Below are positions 1-8,504 of a stretch of 64,000 bases of DNA, piece by piece. The stretch is from Mycolicibacterium gadium (GTDB lineage: Bacteria; Actinomycetota; Actinomycetes; Mycobacteriales; Mycobacteriaceae): NCBI RefSeq assembly GCF_010728925.1, contig NZ_AP022608.1, positions 2,170,001-2,234,000 on the forward strand. The letters are read 5' to 3'. The notes below the pieces were generated by a model. The model saw only the letters and a list, made by a program, of their open reading frames with translations, was not told the origin of the DNA and ran no database searches. Each line of letters opens with the position of its first letter. The first letter of the stretch is position 1. A program made the translations under genes and the position numbers.

Positions 1-177
1 ATCGTCGACTACGCCAACTCCCGCGGCGCCGACAAGGTCCTCTATGCCGGCTACTTCCCGATGGGGCTGTCGCTGGAACGAATATTCAGCGAGTTGCCCA
101 ACGTGCCGCTGAAGGAGGAGGTGTGGCCGAAGTTCTTGTACGGCAACGCCGCTCGTATCCTTGGTCTGGCGGACTGA
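1..177 (+). CDS. Amidohydrolase family protein, C-terminal fragment (cut by window edge)
   Basis: An open frame enters from the left edge and stops at TGA 175-177, giving the last 58 residues. The tail reads like the end of TIM-barrel amidohydrolase-2 proteins: a short 'YAGYFP' strand, a helix with 'LPLKEEVW'-like content and the closing 'FLYGNAARILGL', the usual C-terminal helix of this family in mycobacteria. The next gene starts 3 bases later, so they are probably one operon with the acyl-CoA dehydrogenase and a second, complete amidohydrolase downstream. Substrate cannot be told. Confidence 0.75.
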   Translation: MVDYANSRGADKVLYAGYFPMGLSLERIFSELPNVPLKEEVWPKFLYGNAARILGLAD

Positions 178-180
178 TTC

Positions 181-2400
181 ATGGCCCTAGCGATCACCGA
201 CGAGCAAGAGCAATTGGCGGACGCAGTCACGAGCTTTGCCGCGCGCCATGCACCGGTCGACAAGACGCGAGCATCGTTCGAGTCGATTGCAGCCGGCGAG
301 ATGCCGCCGTGGTGGGAAGAGTTCACGGCGTACGGGTTTCACGCGGTGCACCTCCCCCCTACTGCCGGAGGACAGGGCGGCTCCCTCACCGATCTCGGGT
401 GCGTCATCGAAGCCGCTGCTGCGGCCTTACTGCCTGGCCCCTTGCTTGCAACCGCGATCACCGGTGCAGTCGCCGCGCTGGCCGACGCTTCCGGTGCCAC
501 CATGATGGCCTACTGCGCTGCCGGAACACCCGCCGCCGTCGTGCTACCGGAGCACTCCAACGTCGTCGCTGTCCGCGACGGTGAGGGATGGCTTCTCGAC
601 GGCTCGAGCGCACCGACACTGGGAACTGTAGCCGCACAACGTATTCTGCTTGCCGCGACCAGTGACGACGGCACCGTGCGCTGGTTCGCACTCGATTCGC
701 AATCCGCGGGCCTGTCGGTCGCGCCCCAACGCGGTACCGACCTCAGCACAGACGTCGGCAGCGTCACATTGACCTCCCACTCGGTCGACGCTGGCGCTGA
801 ACTCACCGGAATCTCCACCGAGCGCGCACGCTGCACCGTGGTCGCCCTCACCGCGTGCGCGTCCGCGGGCACCGTGCGCCGATGTGCGGAGGACGCGACA
901 AATTACATCCGCACCCGCGAGCAGTTCGGTCAGCCCGTCGGCGCTTTTCAGGCAATGCAACACAAGGCGGCGGCGCTGCTCGTCAACTCCGAATTGTCCT
1001 CCGCCGCAGCCTGGGACGCTGTTCGGGCTTCGACGGATTCGACCGAGCAACAACGACTGGCCGCAGGGGCGGCAGCCCTGATGTCCGTTGCGACGGGTCC
1101 CGACCTGGTGCTCGACGCACTGCTCATGTACGGCGCCATCGGATACACATGGGAACACGACACCCACCTGTACTGGCGACGCGCCATCGGGCTCGCAGCG
1201 TCCATCGGATCAGTCACGCAGTGGGCGCGTGAGTCGGGTGAGCTCCTACTGGAGGAGAAGCGGTCGACCGCCTTGAATCTGGGGGCCATCGAATCGGAGT
1301 TCCGCGCATCTGTGGCGGCGACACTCGACCTCGCCCGCAACCGACACAACGAGCACGCGTCTTATGAGGACAGAGCACCTGGACTTGCGTGGGGAGACCA
1401 GCGAAATCTGCTGGCCGACCACGGACTGGTCGCGCCGCATCTGCCTGCGCCGTGGGGAGTCGGTGCATCCTCGCTCCAGCAGGTGATCATCGCCGAGGAG
1501 TTCGACAAGCGTCCCGATGTTCAACGGCCGTCGCTGGGCATCGCAGAGTGGATACTTCCCACGATCCTCACGCACGGATCCGACTATCAACGACAACGGT
1601 TCGCCGATCCGATCCTGCGTGGAACCCAGCGCTGGTGCCAGCTGTTCAGCGAACCGGGTGCAGGTTCTGACCTTGCGTCGCTGAGCACTCGCGCCAACAA
1701 AGTCGATGGCGGGTGGCTCATCAACGGCCACAAGATCTGGACATCACTGGCTCACCGTGCCCACTTCGGAGCCTTACTCGCCCGCACCGATCCCGACGCA
1801 TCCAAGCACCGCGGAATCAGCTACTTCCTCGTCGACATGGCGTCGCCAGGAATCACGATCGAGCCCATAAAGCAGGCCAGCGGGCACCAGGACTTCAACG
1901 AAGTTTTCTTCACCGACGTCTTCGTTCCCGACGAGATGCTGGTCGGCAAGCCCGGCGACGGCTGGAACCTTGCGGTAGCGACGATGGCCGTGGAACGCAC
2001 CGCGATCGGTAATTACGCCAGTATCGACCGGTCGGCGGCACTGCGACACGTTGCCCGCGCCGATGGACCCGACCGGGATAGCGCGCTACAGGCGCTCGGT
2101 GACATCGAGGCGTACACCGCGGCGATCAAGTCGATGGTGCTGCGCGAGACGCTTCGGCTCGTCGAGGGTCAACCGGCGGGTCCGACATCCAGCATCGCCA
2201 AGTTCGCCATGGTCACCCTGCTCCGCCGCGCGTCCACCGCGACGCTCCGACTGACCGGCGGGCTCGCGATGCTCGAAGAGTCCGATCCGGCGGTCATCTC
2301 GCCCTACTTCGAGATGCCGTCGGAACTCATCGGCGGCGGCACGGCCGAGATACAGCTGACGGTGATCGCGTCGATGATCCTCAGTCTCCCGCGAAAGTGA
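181..2400 (+). CDS. Two-domain acyl-CoA dehydrogenase (FadE34/FadE6-like)
   Basis: The 739-residue protein is about twice the normal acyl-CoA dehydrogenase length and contains two ACAD modules in tandem: residues 1-340 (N-terminal helical part, 'TREQFGQPVGAFQAMQH' signature near 250) and 385-739 (flavin-domain motif 'FSEPGAGSDLASL' near 495, then 'IWTSLAHRA'). This double architecture is known in mycobacterial FadE6 and FadE34 types, where one half is often catalytically degenerate. It should introduce a double bond alpha-beta in an acyl-CoA, using FAD. ATG 181 lies just after the stop of the preceding amidohydrolase. Flanking amidohydrolases suggest degradation of a cyclic or aromatic acid; the substrate is unknown. 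Confidence 0.88.
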   Translation: MALAITDEQEQLADAVTSFAARHAPVDKTRASFESIAAGEMPPWWEEFTAYGFHAVHLPPTAGGQGGSLTDLGCVIEAAAAALLPGPLLATAITGAVAALADASGATMMAYCAAGTPAAVVLPEHSNVVAVRDGEGWLLDGSSAPTLGTVAAQRILLAATSDDGTVRWFALDSQSAGLSVAPQRGTDLSTDVGSVTLTSHSVDAGAELTGISTERARCTVVALTACASAGTVRRCAEDATNYIRTREQFGQPVGAFQAMQHKAAALLVNSELSSAAAWDAVRASTDSTEQQRLAAGAAALMSVATGPDLVLDALLMYGAIGYTWEHDTHLYWRRAIGLAASIGSVTQWARESGELLLEEKRSTALNLGAIESEFRASVAATLDLARNRHNEHASYEDRAPGLAWGDQRNLLADHGLVAPHLPAPWGVGASSLQQVIIAEEFDKRPDVQRPSLGIAEWILPTILTHGSDYQRQRFADPILRGTQRWCQLFSEPGAGSDLASLSTRANKVDGGWLINGHKIWTSLAHRAHFGALLARTDPDASKHRGISYFLVDMASPGITIEPIKQASGHQDFNEVFFTDVFVPDEMLVGKPGDGWNLAVATMAVERTAIGNYASIDRSAALRHVARADGPDRDSALQALGDIEAYTAAIKSMVLRETLRLVEGQPAGPTSSIAKFAMVTLLRRASTATLRLTGGLAMLEESDPAVISPYFEMPSELIGGGTAEIQLTVIASMILSLPRK

Positions 2401-2433
2401 CGCTCATCAACCCCGACAATAAGGACAGCCTCG

Positions 2434-3627
2434 ATGACGACGGACCTAGGATTCACCTATTTCGACTGTGACAACCACTATTACGAGGCGCTCGATGCCT
2501 TCACCCGGCACATCGAACCCCAGTACAGAAAGCGCGCCATTCAGTGGGCGGAGATCGACGGCAGACAACGACTGATAGTTGGCGGCAAGGTCAACCGATT
2601 CATTCCGAATCCAACCTTCGATCCCGTAGGCAAGCCGGGCGCGCTCGACGAGTACTTCCGCGGCCGAAATCCCAAGGGCGCGGATATGAACGCGTTGTTC
2701 GGCGAGTTGGAGCCCATCCCACCGGCCTACCGCGACCGCGACGCACGATTGGCATTGATGGACGAGCAAGGCATGCACGGCTGCATCATGCTCCCGACGC
2801 TCGGCGTCGGCATGGAGCAAGCGCTACTCCCCGACTTGGACGCCACTGTCGCAACGTTTCGTGCATTCAATCGTTGGATGGACGAGGACTGGGGATTCGC
2901 TTATCAGGAGCGGTTGTTCGCAGCGCCTTACATCACGATGTGCAACCCGGACGAAGCGGTGCGCGAACTCGAATGGGCCCTGGAGCGCGACGCCCGGTTC
3001 ATAGTCATGATCCCCGGACCCATAACGACCGCCGTTGGCACGCGCGCCCCCGGTGACCCGATGTTCGACAACTTCTGGCGCCTGGCGAACGACTCGGGCA
3101 TCACCGTCTGCTACCACTCCGGCGAAACCTACTACTCCAAGTTCATGCCCGCGTGGGGCGAACCGGATTTCATGATGTCCTTCCAAGCGTTGCTGGGCTT
3201 CAGGACCCTGTTCTCGGGCGACCCGATACAAGACACCTTTGCCAACCATCTGCACAATGGGCTGTTCATCAGATTTCCCAACCTGCGTATGGCTTCTATC
3301 GAAAGTGGTTCGGCGTGGGTGTTTCACTTGTTTGAAAAACTGACGAAGTCCTACGGGCAGATCCCATTCATCTACCAGGAGGACCCCCGCGAGACGTTCA
3401 AGCGCCACGTCTGGGTGTCGCCATTCTACGAGGACGAACTCGCAAGCCTGCTCAGGCTTGTCGGAGTCGAGCGGATCGTCATGGGCTCTGATTTTCCTCA
3501 TGTCGAGGGTCTCGCTGACCCTGCCGCGTACATCAAAGATCTTCAGAACTTCGACTACACGCAAGAGGAATGCCGAACCATCATGCGCGACAACGGTCTC
3601 GAGCTGGCAACCCGTCGGCCGGTCTGA
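2434..3627 (+). CDS. Amidohydrolase family protein (TIM-barrel metal-dependent hydrolase)
   Basis: This 397-residue protein carries the metal-site pattern of the amidohydrolase-2 family: 'DCDNHYYE' near the N-terminus (a D-x-N-H variant of the D-x-H pair), 'CYHSGE' after mid-protein, 'ESGSAWV', and 'GSDFPHVEG' near 350 supplying the late aspartate. The family hydrolyses or decarboxylates cyclic or aromatic carboxylates. It follows the acyl-CoA dehydrogenase by 33 bases and is probably cotranscribed. Specific substrate not determinable. Confidence 0.85.
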   Translation: MTTDLGFTYFDCDNHYYEALDAFTRHIEPQYRKRAIQWAEIDGRQRLIVGGKVNRFIPNPTFDPVGKPGALDEYFRGRNPKGADMNALFGELEPIPPAYRDRDARLALMDEQGMHGCIMLPTLGVGMEQALLPDLDATVATFRAFNRWMDEDWGFAYQERLFAAPYITMCNPDEAVRELEWALERDARFIVMIPGPITTAVGTRAPGDPMFDNFWRLANDSGITVCYHSGETYYSKFMPAWGEPDFMMSFQALLGFRTLFSGDPIQDTFANHLHNGLFIRFPNLRMASIESGSAWVFHLFEKLTKSYGQIPFIYQEDPRETFKRHVWVSPFYEDELASLLRLVGVERIVMGSDFPHVEGLADPAAYIKDLQNFDYTQEECRTIMRDNGLELATRRPV

Positions 3628-3636
3628 CCTCACCGC

Positions 3637-3918
3637 GTGAAAGTCGAAAAGTCCAGCCTGGTCGCCATGCTGCTGGAGGTAGGGGAAGAGAATGCGGCCG
3701 TCTTGCTGGCGCGCTCTCAACTCGGCGACGAGATCGACACCCTGCGCGACCTCGCCACGCTCCAGGAGTTCGGGCTCGACCCGGACCAACTCGAGGAGGT
3801 TGCGGGATTGGTGATCGGTGCCATTCAACCCGAGGACGTCAATACCCGACGCCGGAGCGACGACCTCGCGAAGACGATCTCGCGACGCTGGGCCGACCTC
3901 GTAGATGAGTGGACCTGA
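3637..3918 (+). CDS. Small hypothetical protein downstream of amidohydrolase
   Basis: A 93-residue, acidic, mostly helical protein starting at GTG 3637, nine bases after the amidohydrolase stop. No signal peptide or membrane segment is visible; leucine and glutamate spacing suggests two to three amphipathic helices. No clear ribosome binding site precedes the GTG, so translation may be coupled to the upstream gene. I do not recognise a family. Conserved position at the end of this catabolic operon would be the main clue to its role. Confidence 0.55.
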   Translation: MKVEKSSLVAMLLEVGEENAAVLLARSQLGDEIDTLRDLATLQEFGLDPDQLEEVAGLVIGAIQPEDVNTRRRSDDLAKTISRRWADLVDEWT

Positions 3919-4048
3919 CCTCGGGGCGCCTGATTTCTAACAGTTCGTCCTCGCTTTGGTCACGAATGGAGACCGAGGGTCCACTTGGCGCGTCCACAGT
4001 GCTTGGATCTCCTGAGCGGCCTGCATTGACGAACGGCCCGGAGGTCAC

Positions 4049-4330
4049 ATGGTGCCGCAGGCAATCTTTCTGTTGGTGGCGGTCGCCGCCATTGCCGCCA
4101 TATGCGGCCATACCGCATCGGCGATCGCGCGGCGGAAGAAGCAGAGGGCGCGTCGGTACCTCACCGTCGGCTTCTTGTGCGGATTCACCGCGGGTGTGAT
4201 CGTCCGTCGTAACTGGCGCGACATCGCCCACCTAGTCGGACGCGCACTGAGCTCGAGGTCCAGTCGACTGGCCAGGCAACCGCATCGGGCCCTCCGACTT
4301 CCGTTGGCGCTGCTGCCTGTTCGACGCTGA
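4049..4330 (+). CDS. Small membrane protein, hypothetical
   Basis: A 93-residue basic protein with an N-terminal hydrophobic stretch (residues 3-20, rich in A, I, V) and a second weaker one (about 40-55). A GGAGG at 4040-4044 sits four bases before ATG 4049, which supports translation. The C-terminal third is arginine-rich. The preceding 130 bases (3919-4048) hold no gene I can support. Function unknown; it lies between the catabolic operon and the RsbQ/RsbP-like pair. Confidence 0.45.
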   Translation: MVPQAIFLLVAVAAIAAICGHTASAIARRKKQRARRYLTVGFLCGFTAGVIVRRNWRDIAHLVGRALSSRSSRLARQPHRALRLPLALLPVRR

Positions 4331-4383
4331 CCCGACGGACGAATTCGGAACCGACCCGGTGACGATGATGCGGTAGTGCGGCC

Positions 4384-4399
4384 CTTACTTGTAAGTAAG
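4384..4399. promoter_or_regulatory. Inverted repeat, candidate repressor operator upstream of rsbQ-like gene
   Basis: CTTACTT-GT-AAGTAAG is a perfect 7-base inverted repeat with a 2-base spacer, 41 bases before the GTG of the hydrolase gene. The size and symmetry resemble TetR/MarR-type operators. No regulator gene is adjacent, so the binding protein is unknown. Confidence 0.45.
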
Positions 4400-4439
4400 T
4401 TTCCGTGTCGCCGCATCCACTGGAGGCTTAAGCTGAATC

Positions 4440-5240
4440 GTGGATGTTCACGCCAGGCACAACATCAATATCGTCGGCGCCGATGACGGCCCGACCATCT
4501 TGTTCGCGCATGGCTTCGGATGCGATCAAACGCTATGGCGCCACGTAGTCGACGAACTCAGGCCGGACTTTCGTTTGGTACTCATCGATCTCGTCGGCTC
4601 GGGATCCTCGGACCGGAGTGCCTGGGACGCGAACAAGTACTCCTCGCTGGCCGGCTATGCCGCCGACATTCTGGAGATCCTTGACGAGCTGGATCTGCGC
4701 GAGGTGGTATTCGTCGGCCATTCCGTGTCGGCGATGATCGGCGCTTTGGCCACGATCAGCGACCCGAGTCGATTCGCCAAACTCGTCCTGCTGACGCCCT
4801 CGCCGCGCTACCTCGATGACGACGACTACCGCGGCGGTTTCTCGGCTGCGGACATCGACGAACTCCTGACGTCCCTGGAGCAGAACCATCTTGGGTGGTC
4901 GCAGGCCATGGCGCCGGTCATCATGGGCACCCCGGACCGCCCCGACCTGCAGGATGACCTTGCGGCAACCTTCTGCCGCACCGACCCGGAGTGCGCCCGC
5001 GTGTTCGCCCGCACCACGTTCCTCTCGGACAATCGCGCCGATCTGCCGCTGATATCGCTGCCCACACTGGTGATCGAATGCGCGCAGGACGCGATCGCAC
5101 CGCGCGAGGTGGGAGCGTACGTGCATGCGCACGTCCCCGGCAGTCACATCGTGACCTTGAACGCAACCGGGCACTGCCCGCACGTCAGCGCCCCGCTTGC
5201 CACCGCCGACGCGATTGCTGCTTTCGCCCGCTCGACATGA
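4440..5240 (+). CDS. rsbQ: RsbQ-like alpha/beta hydrolase (energy-stress sensor partner)
   Basis: This 266-residue alpha/beta hydrolase resembles Bacillus subtilis RsbQ over its length: nucleophile elbow 'GHSVSAMIG' near residue 97, 'SPRYLDDDDYRGGF', the late acid in 'ECAQDAIAP' and the histidine in 'GHCPHVS'. In B. subtilis RsbQ works with phosphatase RsbP to activate SigB under energy stress, probably by supplying a small ligand. Here it overlaps by four bases (ATGA) with a PAS-PP2C gene of the RsbP type, which strongly supports the pairing. GTG start; a GGAGG lies at 4422-4426, rather far upstream. The target anti-anti-sigma factor is not in the window; mycobacterial SigF is the likely regulon (inference). 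Confidence 0.82.
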   Translation: MDVHARHNINIVGADDGPTILFAHGFGCDQTLWRHVVDELRPDFRLVLIDLVGSGSSDRSAWDANKYSSLAGYAADILEILDELDLREVVFVGHSVSAMIGALATISDPSRFAKLVLLTPSPRYLDDDDYRGGFSAADIDELLTSLEQNHLGWSQAMAPVIMGTPDRPDLQDDLAATFCRTDPECARVFARTTFLSDNRADLPLISLPTLVIECAQDAIAPREVGAYVHAHVPGSHIVTLNATGHCPHVSAPLATADAIAAFARST

Positions 5241-6397
5241 CCGATTACTCCGTCGAGGATTCTTGGCAACACGCTCCGAGCGGACAGATCATCGCTGACA
5301 CCGACGGACGCATGATCCAAGTGAATGCCACGCTGACGAAGTGGCTCGGACACGATCCGAATACGTTGCGCGGTAAGCTGTTCACCGATCTTCTGAGCGT
5401 CAGTGGACGCATCTTGTACGACACTCATTTCGGACCTCTGCTGAATATGGGGGGCGAACTCAACGGTGTAACGGTCGACATGGTGTCTGCCGACGGGACA
5501 CGGCTCCCGATGTTTCTCACCGCGAACGTGAAGAGTGACGCTTACCGGAAACCGCAATTTCTCCGGATCAGCATTGTGGACGCATCCGATCGCCGTGCCT
5601 ACGAAGTAGATCTCCTGCAGGCGCGCCAGCAGGCCGAAAGAGAGCAGGGGCGAGTCAGGAAATTCGCAGAAACGTTGCGACGGTCTTTGCTTCCGCCGGT
5701 GTTGTCACCGCCTGCCGGCCTGGAAGCGGCCGAGTACTACTACACCGCTTCGGTCGACGAGGTGGGGGGCGACTTCTATGACCTGTTCCCGCTGTCGCGC
5801 ACGACGTGGGGCTTCTTTCTCGGCGATGTTTCGGGGAAGGGTGTCGAGGCCGCCGTGCTGACCAGTCTGACCAGGTACACGTTGCGCGCCGCGGCGGTTT
5901 ACGACGACGACCCGGTGGAAGTGCTGCACAACCTCAACATCGTCCTGAGCCAGGAACTCGGTGGCGGACTCAGCCGGTTCTGCACCCTGATCTTCGGGAA
6001 GCTGACCAGGAGCGACGACGGCTTCGACGTCCATCTCGGCAGTGGCGGGCACCCGCCGCCCCTGCTGTTCGGCGCCGACGGCAGCGCCTACTACGTCGAC
6101 ACCATCGGCGGCCACGCCGTCGGCATCACAACCGAGCCGCACTTCGTCGCCAGCCAATTCGTCCTCGCACCCGGCGACACGCTCGTGCTCTACACCGATG
6201 GGCTGACGGAAGCCAGTACGGGCGTCGGCCGCGAACGATACGACGACGAGGGCGCACTCCTGCGTTTTGCGAAAGCACACTCTCCGACATCCGCATCACA
6301 CATCGTCGAATCCGTTGCCGGCCTACTCGAGGGTCTCGGTGCAGGCGTCGAGGACGACACAGCCGTATTGGCGCTCGGCGTGCCTCCGCGGCGCTGA
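5237..6397 (+). CDS. rsbP: RsbP-like PAS domain PP2C-type serine phosphatase
   Basis: 386 residues from ATG 5237, the start that overlaps the rsbQ stop; the open frame extends further upstream but inside rsbQ. Residues ~10-120 form a PAS domain ('IIADTDGRMIQVNATLTKWLG'-type opening), ~125-155 a coiled coil ('ARQQAEREQGRVRKFAETL'), and ~160-386 a SpoIIE/PP2C phosphatase with metal-binding aspartates in 'VGGDFYDLF', 'GDVSGKG', 'YTDGLTEA' and 'EDDTAVL'. The layout equals RsbP. It should dephosphorylate an anti-anti-sigma factor to release a stress sigma factor. The nearby CsbD gene and SigF-like promoters fit this. Confidence 0.85.
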   Translation: MTDYSVEDSWQHAPSGQIIADTDGRMIQVNATLTKWLGHDPNTLRGKLFTDLLSVSGRILYDTHFGPLLNMGGELNGVTVDMVSADGTRLPMFLTANVKSDAYRKPQFLRISIVDASDRRAYEVDLLQARQQAEREQGRVRKFAETLRRSLLPPVLSPPAGLEAAEYYYTASVDEVGGDFYDLFPLSRTTWGFFLGDVSGKGVEAAVLTSLTRYTLRAAAVYDDDPVEVLHNLNIVLSQELGGGLSRFCTLIFGKLTRSDDGFDVHLGSGGHPPPLLFGADGSAYYVDTIGGHAVGITTEPHFVASQFVLAPGDTLVLYTDGLTEASTGVGRERYDDEGALLRFAKAHSPTSASHIVESVAGLLEGLGAGVEDDTAVLALGVPPRR

Positions 6398-6440
6398 GCA
6401 CCCGGAACGAACTCCTCGCGTCGCCCGATCATGACGAAAC

Positions 6441-6465
6441 GTTTCAGATGACTCTATTAGCGGTA
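6441..6465 (+). promoter_or_regulatory. SigF-like promoter of the CsbD gene
   Basis: GTTT at 6441-6444 and CGGTA at 6461-6465 are separated by 16 bases, close to the mycobacterial SigF pattern GTTT-N15-17-GGGTA. The CsbD start is 53 bases downstream. Confidence 0.5.
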
Positions 6466-6517
6466 CCCCACCGTGGAGGCTCATTAGAGCCGTTGCAAAT
6501 AAGCGAAGGAAGACGTC

Positions 6518-6691
6518 ATGGGTGCAGGCGACAAGGCAAGCAACAAGATCGACAACGCGGGTGGCAAGGCCAAGGAGGCCCTGGGCAAGGTGAGCGGCGA
6601 CAGCAGCACCGAAAACGAGGGCAAGGTCGATCAGGCCAAGTCGAGCCTCAAGGACGCCGGCGAGAAGATCAAAGACGCGTTCAAGAATTAA
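6518..6691 (+). CDS. CsbD family stress protein
   Basis: A 57-residue, very hydrophilic, Lys/Asp/Ala/Gly-rich protein (starts MGAGDKASNKIDN, contains 'GGKAKEALGKVSGD' and 'GKVDQAKSSLKDAGEKI'). This is the CsbD fold signature: a small helical protein induced by general stress in many bacteria, with no known enzymatic activity. A purine-rich AGCGAAGGAAGA precedes ATG 6518. The SigF-like promoter upstream and the RsbQ/RsbP-like genes next door place it in a stress regulon. A strong hairpin follows the gene. Confidence 0.85.
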   Translation: MGAGDKASNKIDNAGGKAKEALGKVSGDSSTENEGKVDQAKSSLKDAGEKIKDAFKN

Positions 6692-6700
6692 TTGACTTCA

Positions 6701-6747
6701 AAACGCAACTGGCCCGCCGCCCGAACGGACGGCGGGCCAGTTTGCGT
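6701..6747. terminator. Strong bidirectional hairpin terminator
   Basis: AACTGGCCCGCCG (6707-6719) pairs with CGGCGGGCCAGTT (6730-6742) around a 10-base loop, extended by flanking ACGCA/TGCGT with one bulge. It lies between two convergent genes (CsbD and the 'FVDDP' protein) and can end both transcripts. Confidence 0.8.
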
Positions 6748-6752
6748 AACGA

Positions 6753-7280
6753 TTACGCCGCAAGCAACCGCTGGAAGAACTCGCGATACCGCTGCAGGGC
6801 CAAACGCAGATCTTCGGTGGACGCCTGCTCACCTTTCGCCCATCGCGCCTCGAGTCGCGAGCGGGCCTCGGAGAATCCCGCTGTCACCTGCTCTACGACT
6901 TCGGCCACCAGGGTGTCGGCCTTTTGCACGCAATCGGCGGGGTCGTCGACGAACACCGCCTGAATGTCGTCCCAGCGCGACCGCAATCCGGAAGTGTCTG
7001 CGTTGAAAAGCAACTCGTCGGAGGGCGGCTGAACTTCAGCACTCGCTGGCACCGACTTCGGTTGAGGTGACTCGGCGGGTGCGCTTGATGCCTCTTCATG
7101 GGCGACCGATTGCTGGTCGTGTGCGGGCGCAGCTCCGGTCGGGGTGTCGGATACGCCCGTGTCATCCCATACTTCTGGCGAAACATGCTGCGCTGGAACA
7201 GGTTCCCTACCGGGCTCCGAGAATTCAGGCTGCGCAGAGCGCATCGCGGCACTTTCGTTCTGCTGGTCGTGGGTAGTCAT
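6753..7280 (-). CDS. Hypothetical protein with C-terminal 'FVDDP' domain
   Basis: A 175-residue protein with a long low-complexity N-terminal half rich in Pro, Ala, Glu, Ser and Gln (1-95) and a helical C-terminal half. Residues ~100-175 contain 'WDDIQAVFVDDPADCVQKAD', followed by a helix and 'LQRYREFFQRLL'. The same pattern appears in the upstream gene, so the two are paralogous in this domain. The gene overlaps its upstream neighbour by four bases (ATGA), so they are co-translated. I know of no assigned biochemical role for this domain; the SigF-like promoter of the pair and the CsbD neighbour suggest a general-stress function (inference). Confidence 0.7.
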   Translation of the reverse strand: MTTHDQQNESAAMRSAQPEFSEPGREPVPAQHVSPEVWDDTGVSDTPTGAAPAHDQQSVAHEEASSAPAESPQPKSVPASAEVQPPSDELLFNADTSGLRSRWDDIQAVFVDDPADCVQKADTLVAEVVEQVTAGFSEARSRLEARWAKGEQASTEDLRLALQRYREFFQRLLAA

Positions 7281-7858
7281 GCCGTCGCCTCCTTTGGCGT
7301 GTCATTCTCGATTGCGCGATCTGCGCCGAGCAATTCCTCGAAGAGCGCGCGATAGTGAACGAAGGCCTGGCGCTGCGCTTCCGTGCCGATGTCGGCCTTC
7401 TCCTGCGCCAGATGCAGGGTGTGCGCGGCACGATAATGTTCGACCGTGCCGGGGTGATCGACCGAGATATCCGAGGCGCGCTGGTCGAAATCGCTTATTG
7501 GATAACCGCGTTCGCGCATCACCTCGGTCACCAGGCGATCTGCGTAGCCAACTGCGCTCGAAGGGTCGTCAACGAACGAGCGTTGAACCTCTACCCACTG
7601 CTCCGAATACCGGCGGTGGGCCTCGGGAGTCAACGCGACGATGTCGAATCTTTTCCTTTTTCGTTCACGCGCCACTAGCTCGTTCTCGGCGGCGCGCCGA
7701 TCTCCCGCATCCTCTACGGCGTGCTCATACTCCGGACCGAAATGTTGTTTTAATCGCCTCGTTCTCCTGCGACCGGTCGCGGCCAATACCGCGGCGAGCA
7801 GCAATGTCAACGCGATCAGCACACCTGCTGCGATGAAGAACCAGCTCCAGACGGGCAT
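7277..7858 (-). CDS. Membrane-anchored hypothetical protein with 'FVDDP' domain
   Basis: A 193-residue protein with one N-terminal transmembrane helix (residues 4-28), then an Arg/Lys-rich juxtamembrane stretch ('RRRTRRLKQHFGPEYEHAV') and a cytosolic domain containing 'WVEVQRSFVDDPSSAVGYAD' and 'HYRALFEELLGA'. The domain matches that of the next gene. AGGAGG (complement of 7866-7871) lies seven bases before the ATG, and a SigF-like promoter is just upstream. Role unknown; the topology would put the domain at the inner face of the membrane. Confidence 0.72.
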   Translation of the reverse strand: MPVWSWFFIAAGVLIALTLLLAAVLAATGRRRTRRLKQHFGPEYEHAVEDAGDRRAAENELVARERKRKRFDIVALTPEAHRRYSEQWVEVQRSFVDDPSSAVGYADRLVTEVMRERGYPISDFDQRASDISVDHPGTVEHYRAAHTLHLAQEKADIGTEAQRQAFVHYRALFEELLGADRAIENDTPKEATA

Positions 7859-7880
7859 CTTCCCACCTCCTGTGGGGCGG

Positions 7881-7906
7881 ATACCCGACCATCGCCGACG
7901 GAAACG
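7881..7906 (-). promoter_or_regulatory. SigF-like promoter of the FVDDP gene pair
   Basis: On the minus strand CGTTT (complement of 7902-7906) is followed after 15 bases by GGGTAT (complement of 7881-7886), an almost perfect mycobacterial SigF promoter. The ribosome binding site begins only ~10 bases downstream, so the 5' leader would be short. Confidence 0.65.
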
Positions 7907-7944
7907 TCAATTCTTGGGCGCGATCACCGCCACCCAGTCCGGCC

Positions 7945-8406
7945 TCAGCGCGATGTCGTGACGATGTGGATCTCCGAGGTCAGGGTCTGATGAATCGGGC
8001 AGCGTCCGGCGATGAGGAGCAATCGTTGCCGCTGGGCGTCATCGAGATCGCCGATCAACTCAATGCCAAGATCGATATGGTCGAGCATTCCGGTGCGGGT
8101 TTCGCAGTCTTCACAGTCTTGTGCGTGAATACGCGAGTGCCGCAAGGAGACTCGGACTTGCTCAAGGGGCCAGTCCTTGCGCTTGGCGTACATCCGCACC
8201 GTCATGGAAGTACAGGCACCGAGCGCCCCGAGTAGCAGATCGTAGGGTGTCGGACCCGCATCCTCCCCGATCGGCCGCGGCTCGTCGGCAACCAGTTGGT
8301 GCTCCCCCACACTGATCCGCTGGGTGAGTGCTGCCGGGTCCATCCCCTCCACGACGACGGTGGTCTCTGCCGACGCCGGATCCTGGGCCGTCTCGAGTGT
8401 TGTCAT
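7945..8406 (-). CDS. OsmC family peroxiredoxin-like protein
   Basis: 153 residues with the OsmC/Ohr layout: '[23 protein letters not shown]' region with the first redox cysteine at 65, and '[10 protein letters not shown]' with the second at 136. The family reduces organic hydroperoxides through these two cysteines. An additional 'CEDCE' pair (98, 101) lies in the middle loop and is not part of the canonical active site. Single gene between the stress island and a divergent monooxygenase gene. Confidence 0.85.
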   Translation of the reverse strand: MTTLETAQDPASAETTVVVEGMDPAALTQRISVGEHQLVADEPRPIGEDAGPTPYDLLLGALGACTSMTVRMYAKRKDWPLEQVRVSLRHSRIHAQDCEDCETRTGMLDHIDLGIELIGDLDDAQRQRLLLIAGRCPIHQTLTSEIHIVTTSR

Positions 8407-8504
8407 GCCCGACCCTATCGCCCAGCTCAGGGCCGGGCAGGACCATTCGCGGCCTTCTGAGACGCGCCTGCAACCCGGCGCGGGGCCGGGTCCAGAATGT
8501 CCGA

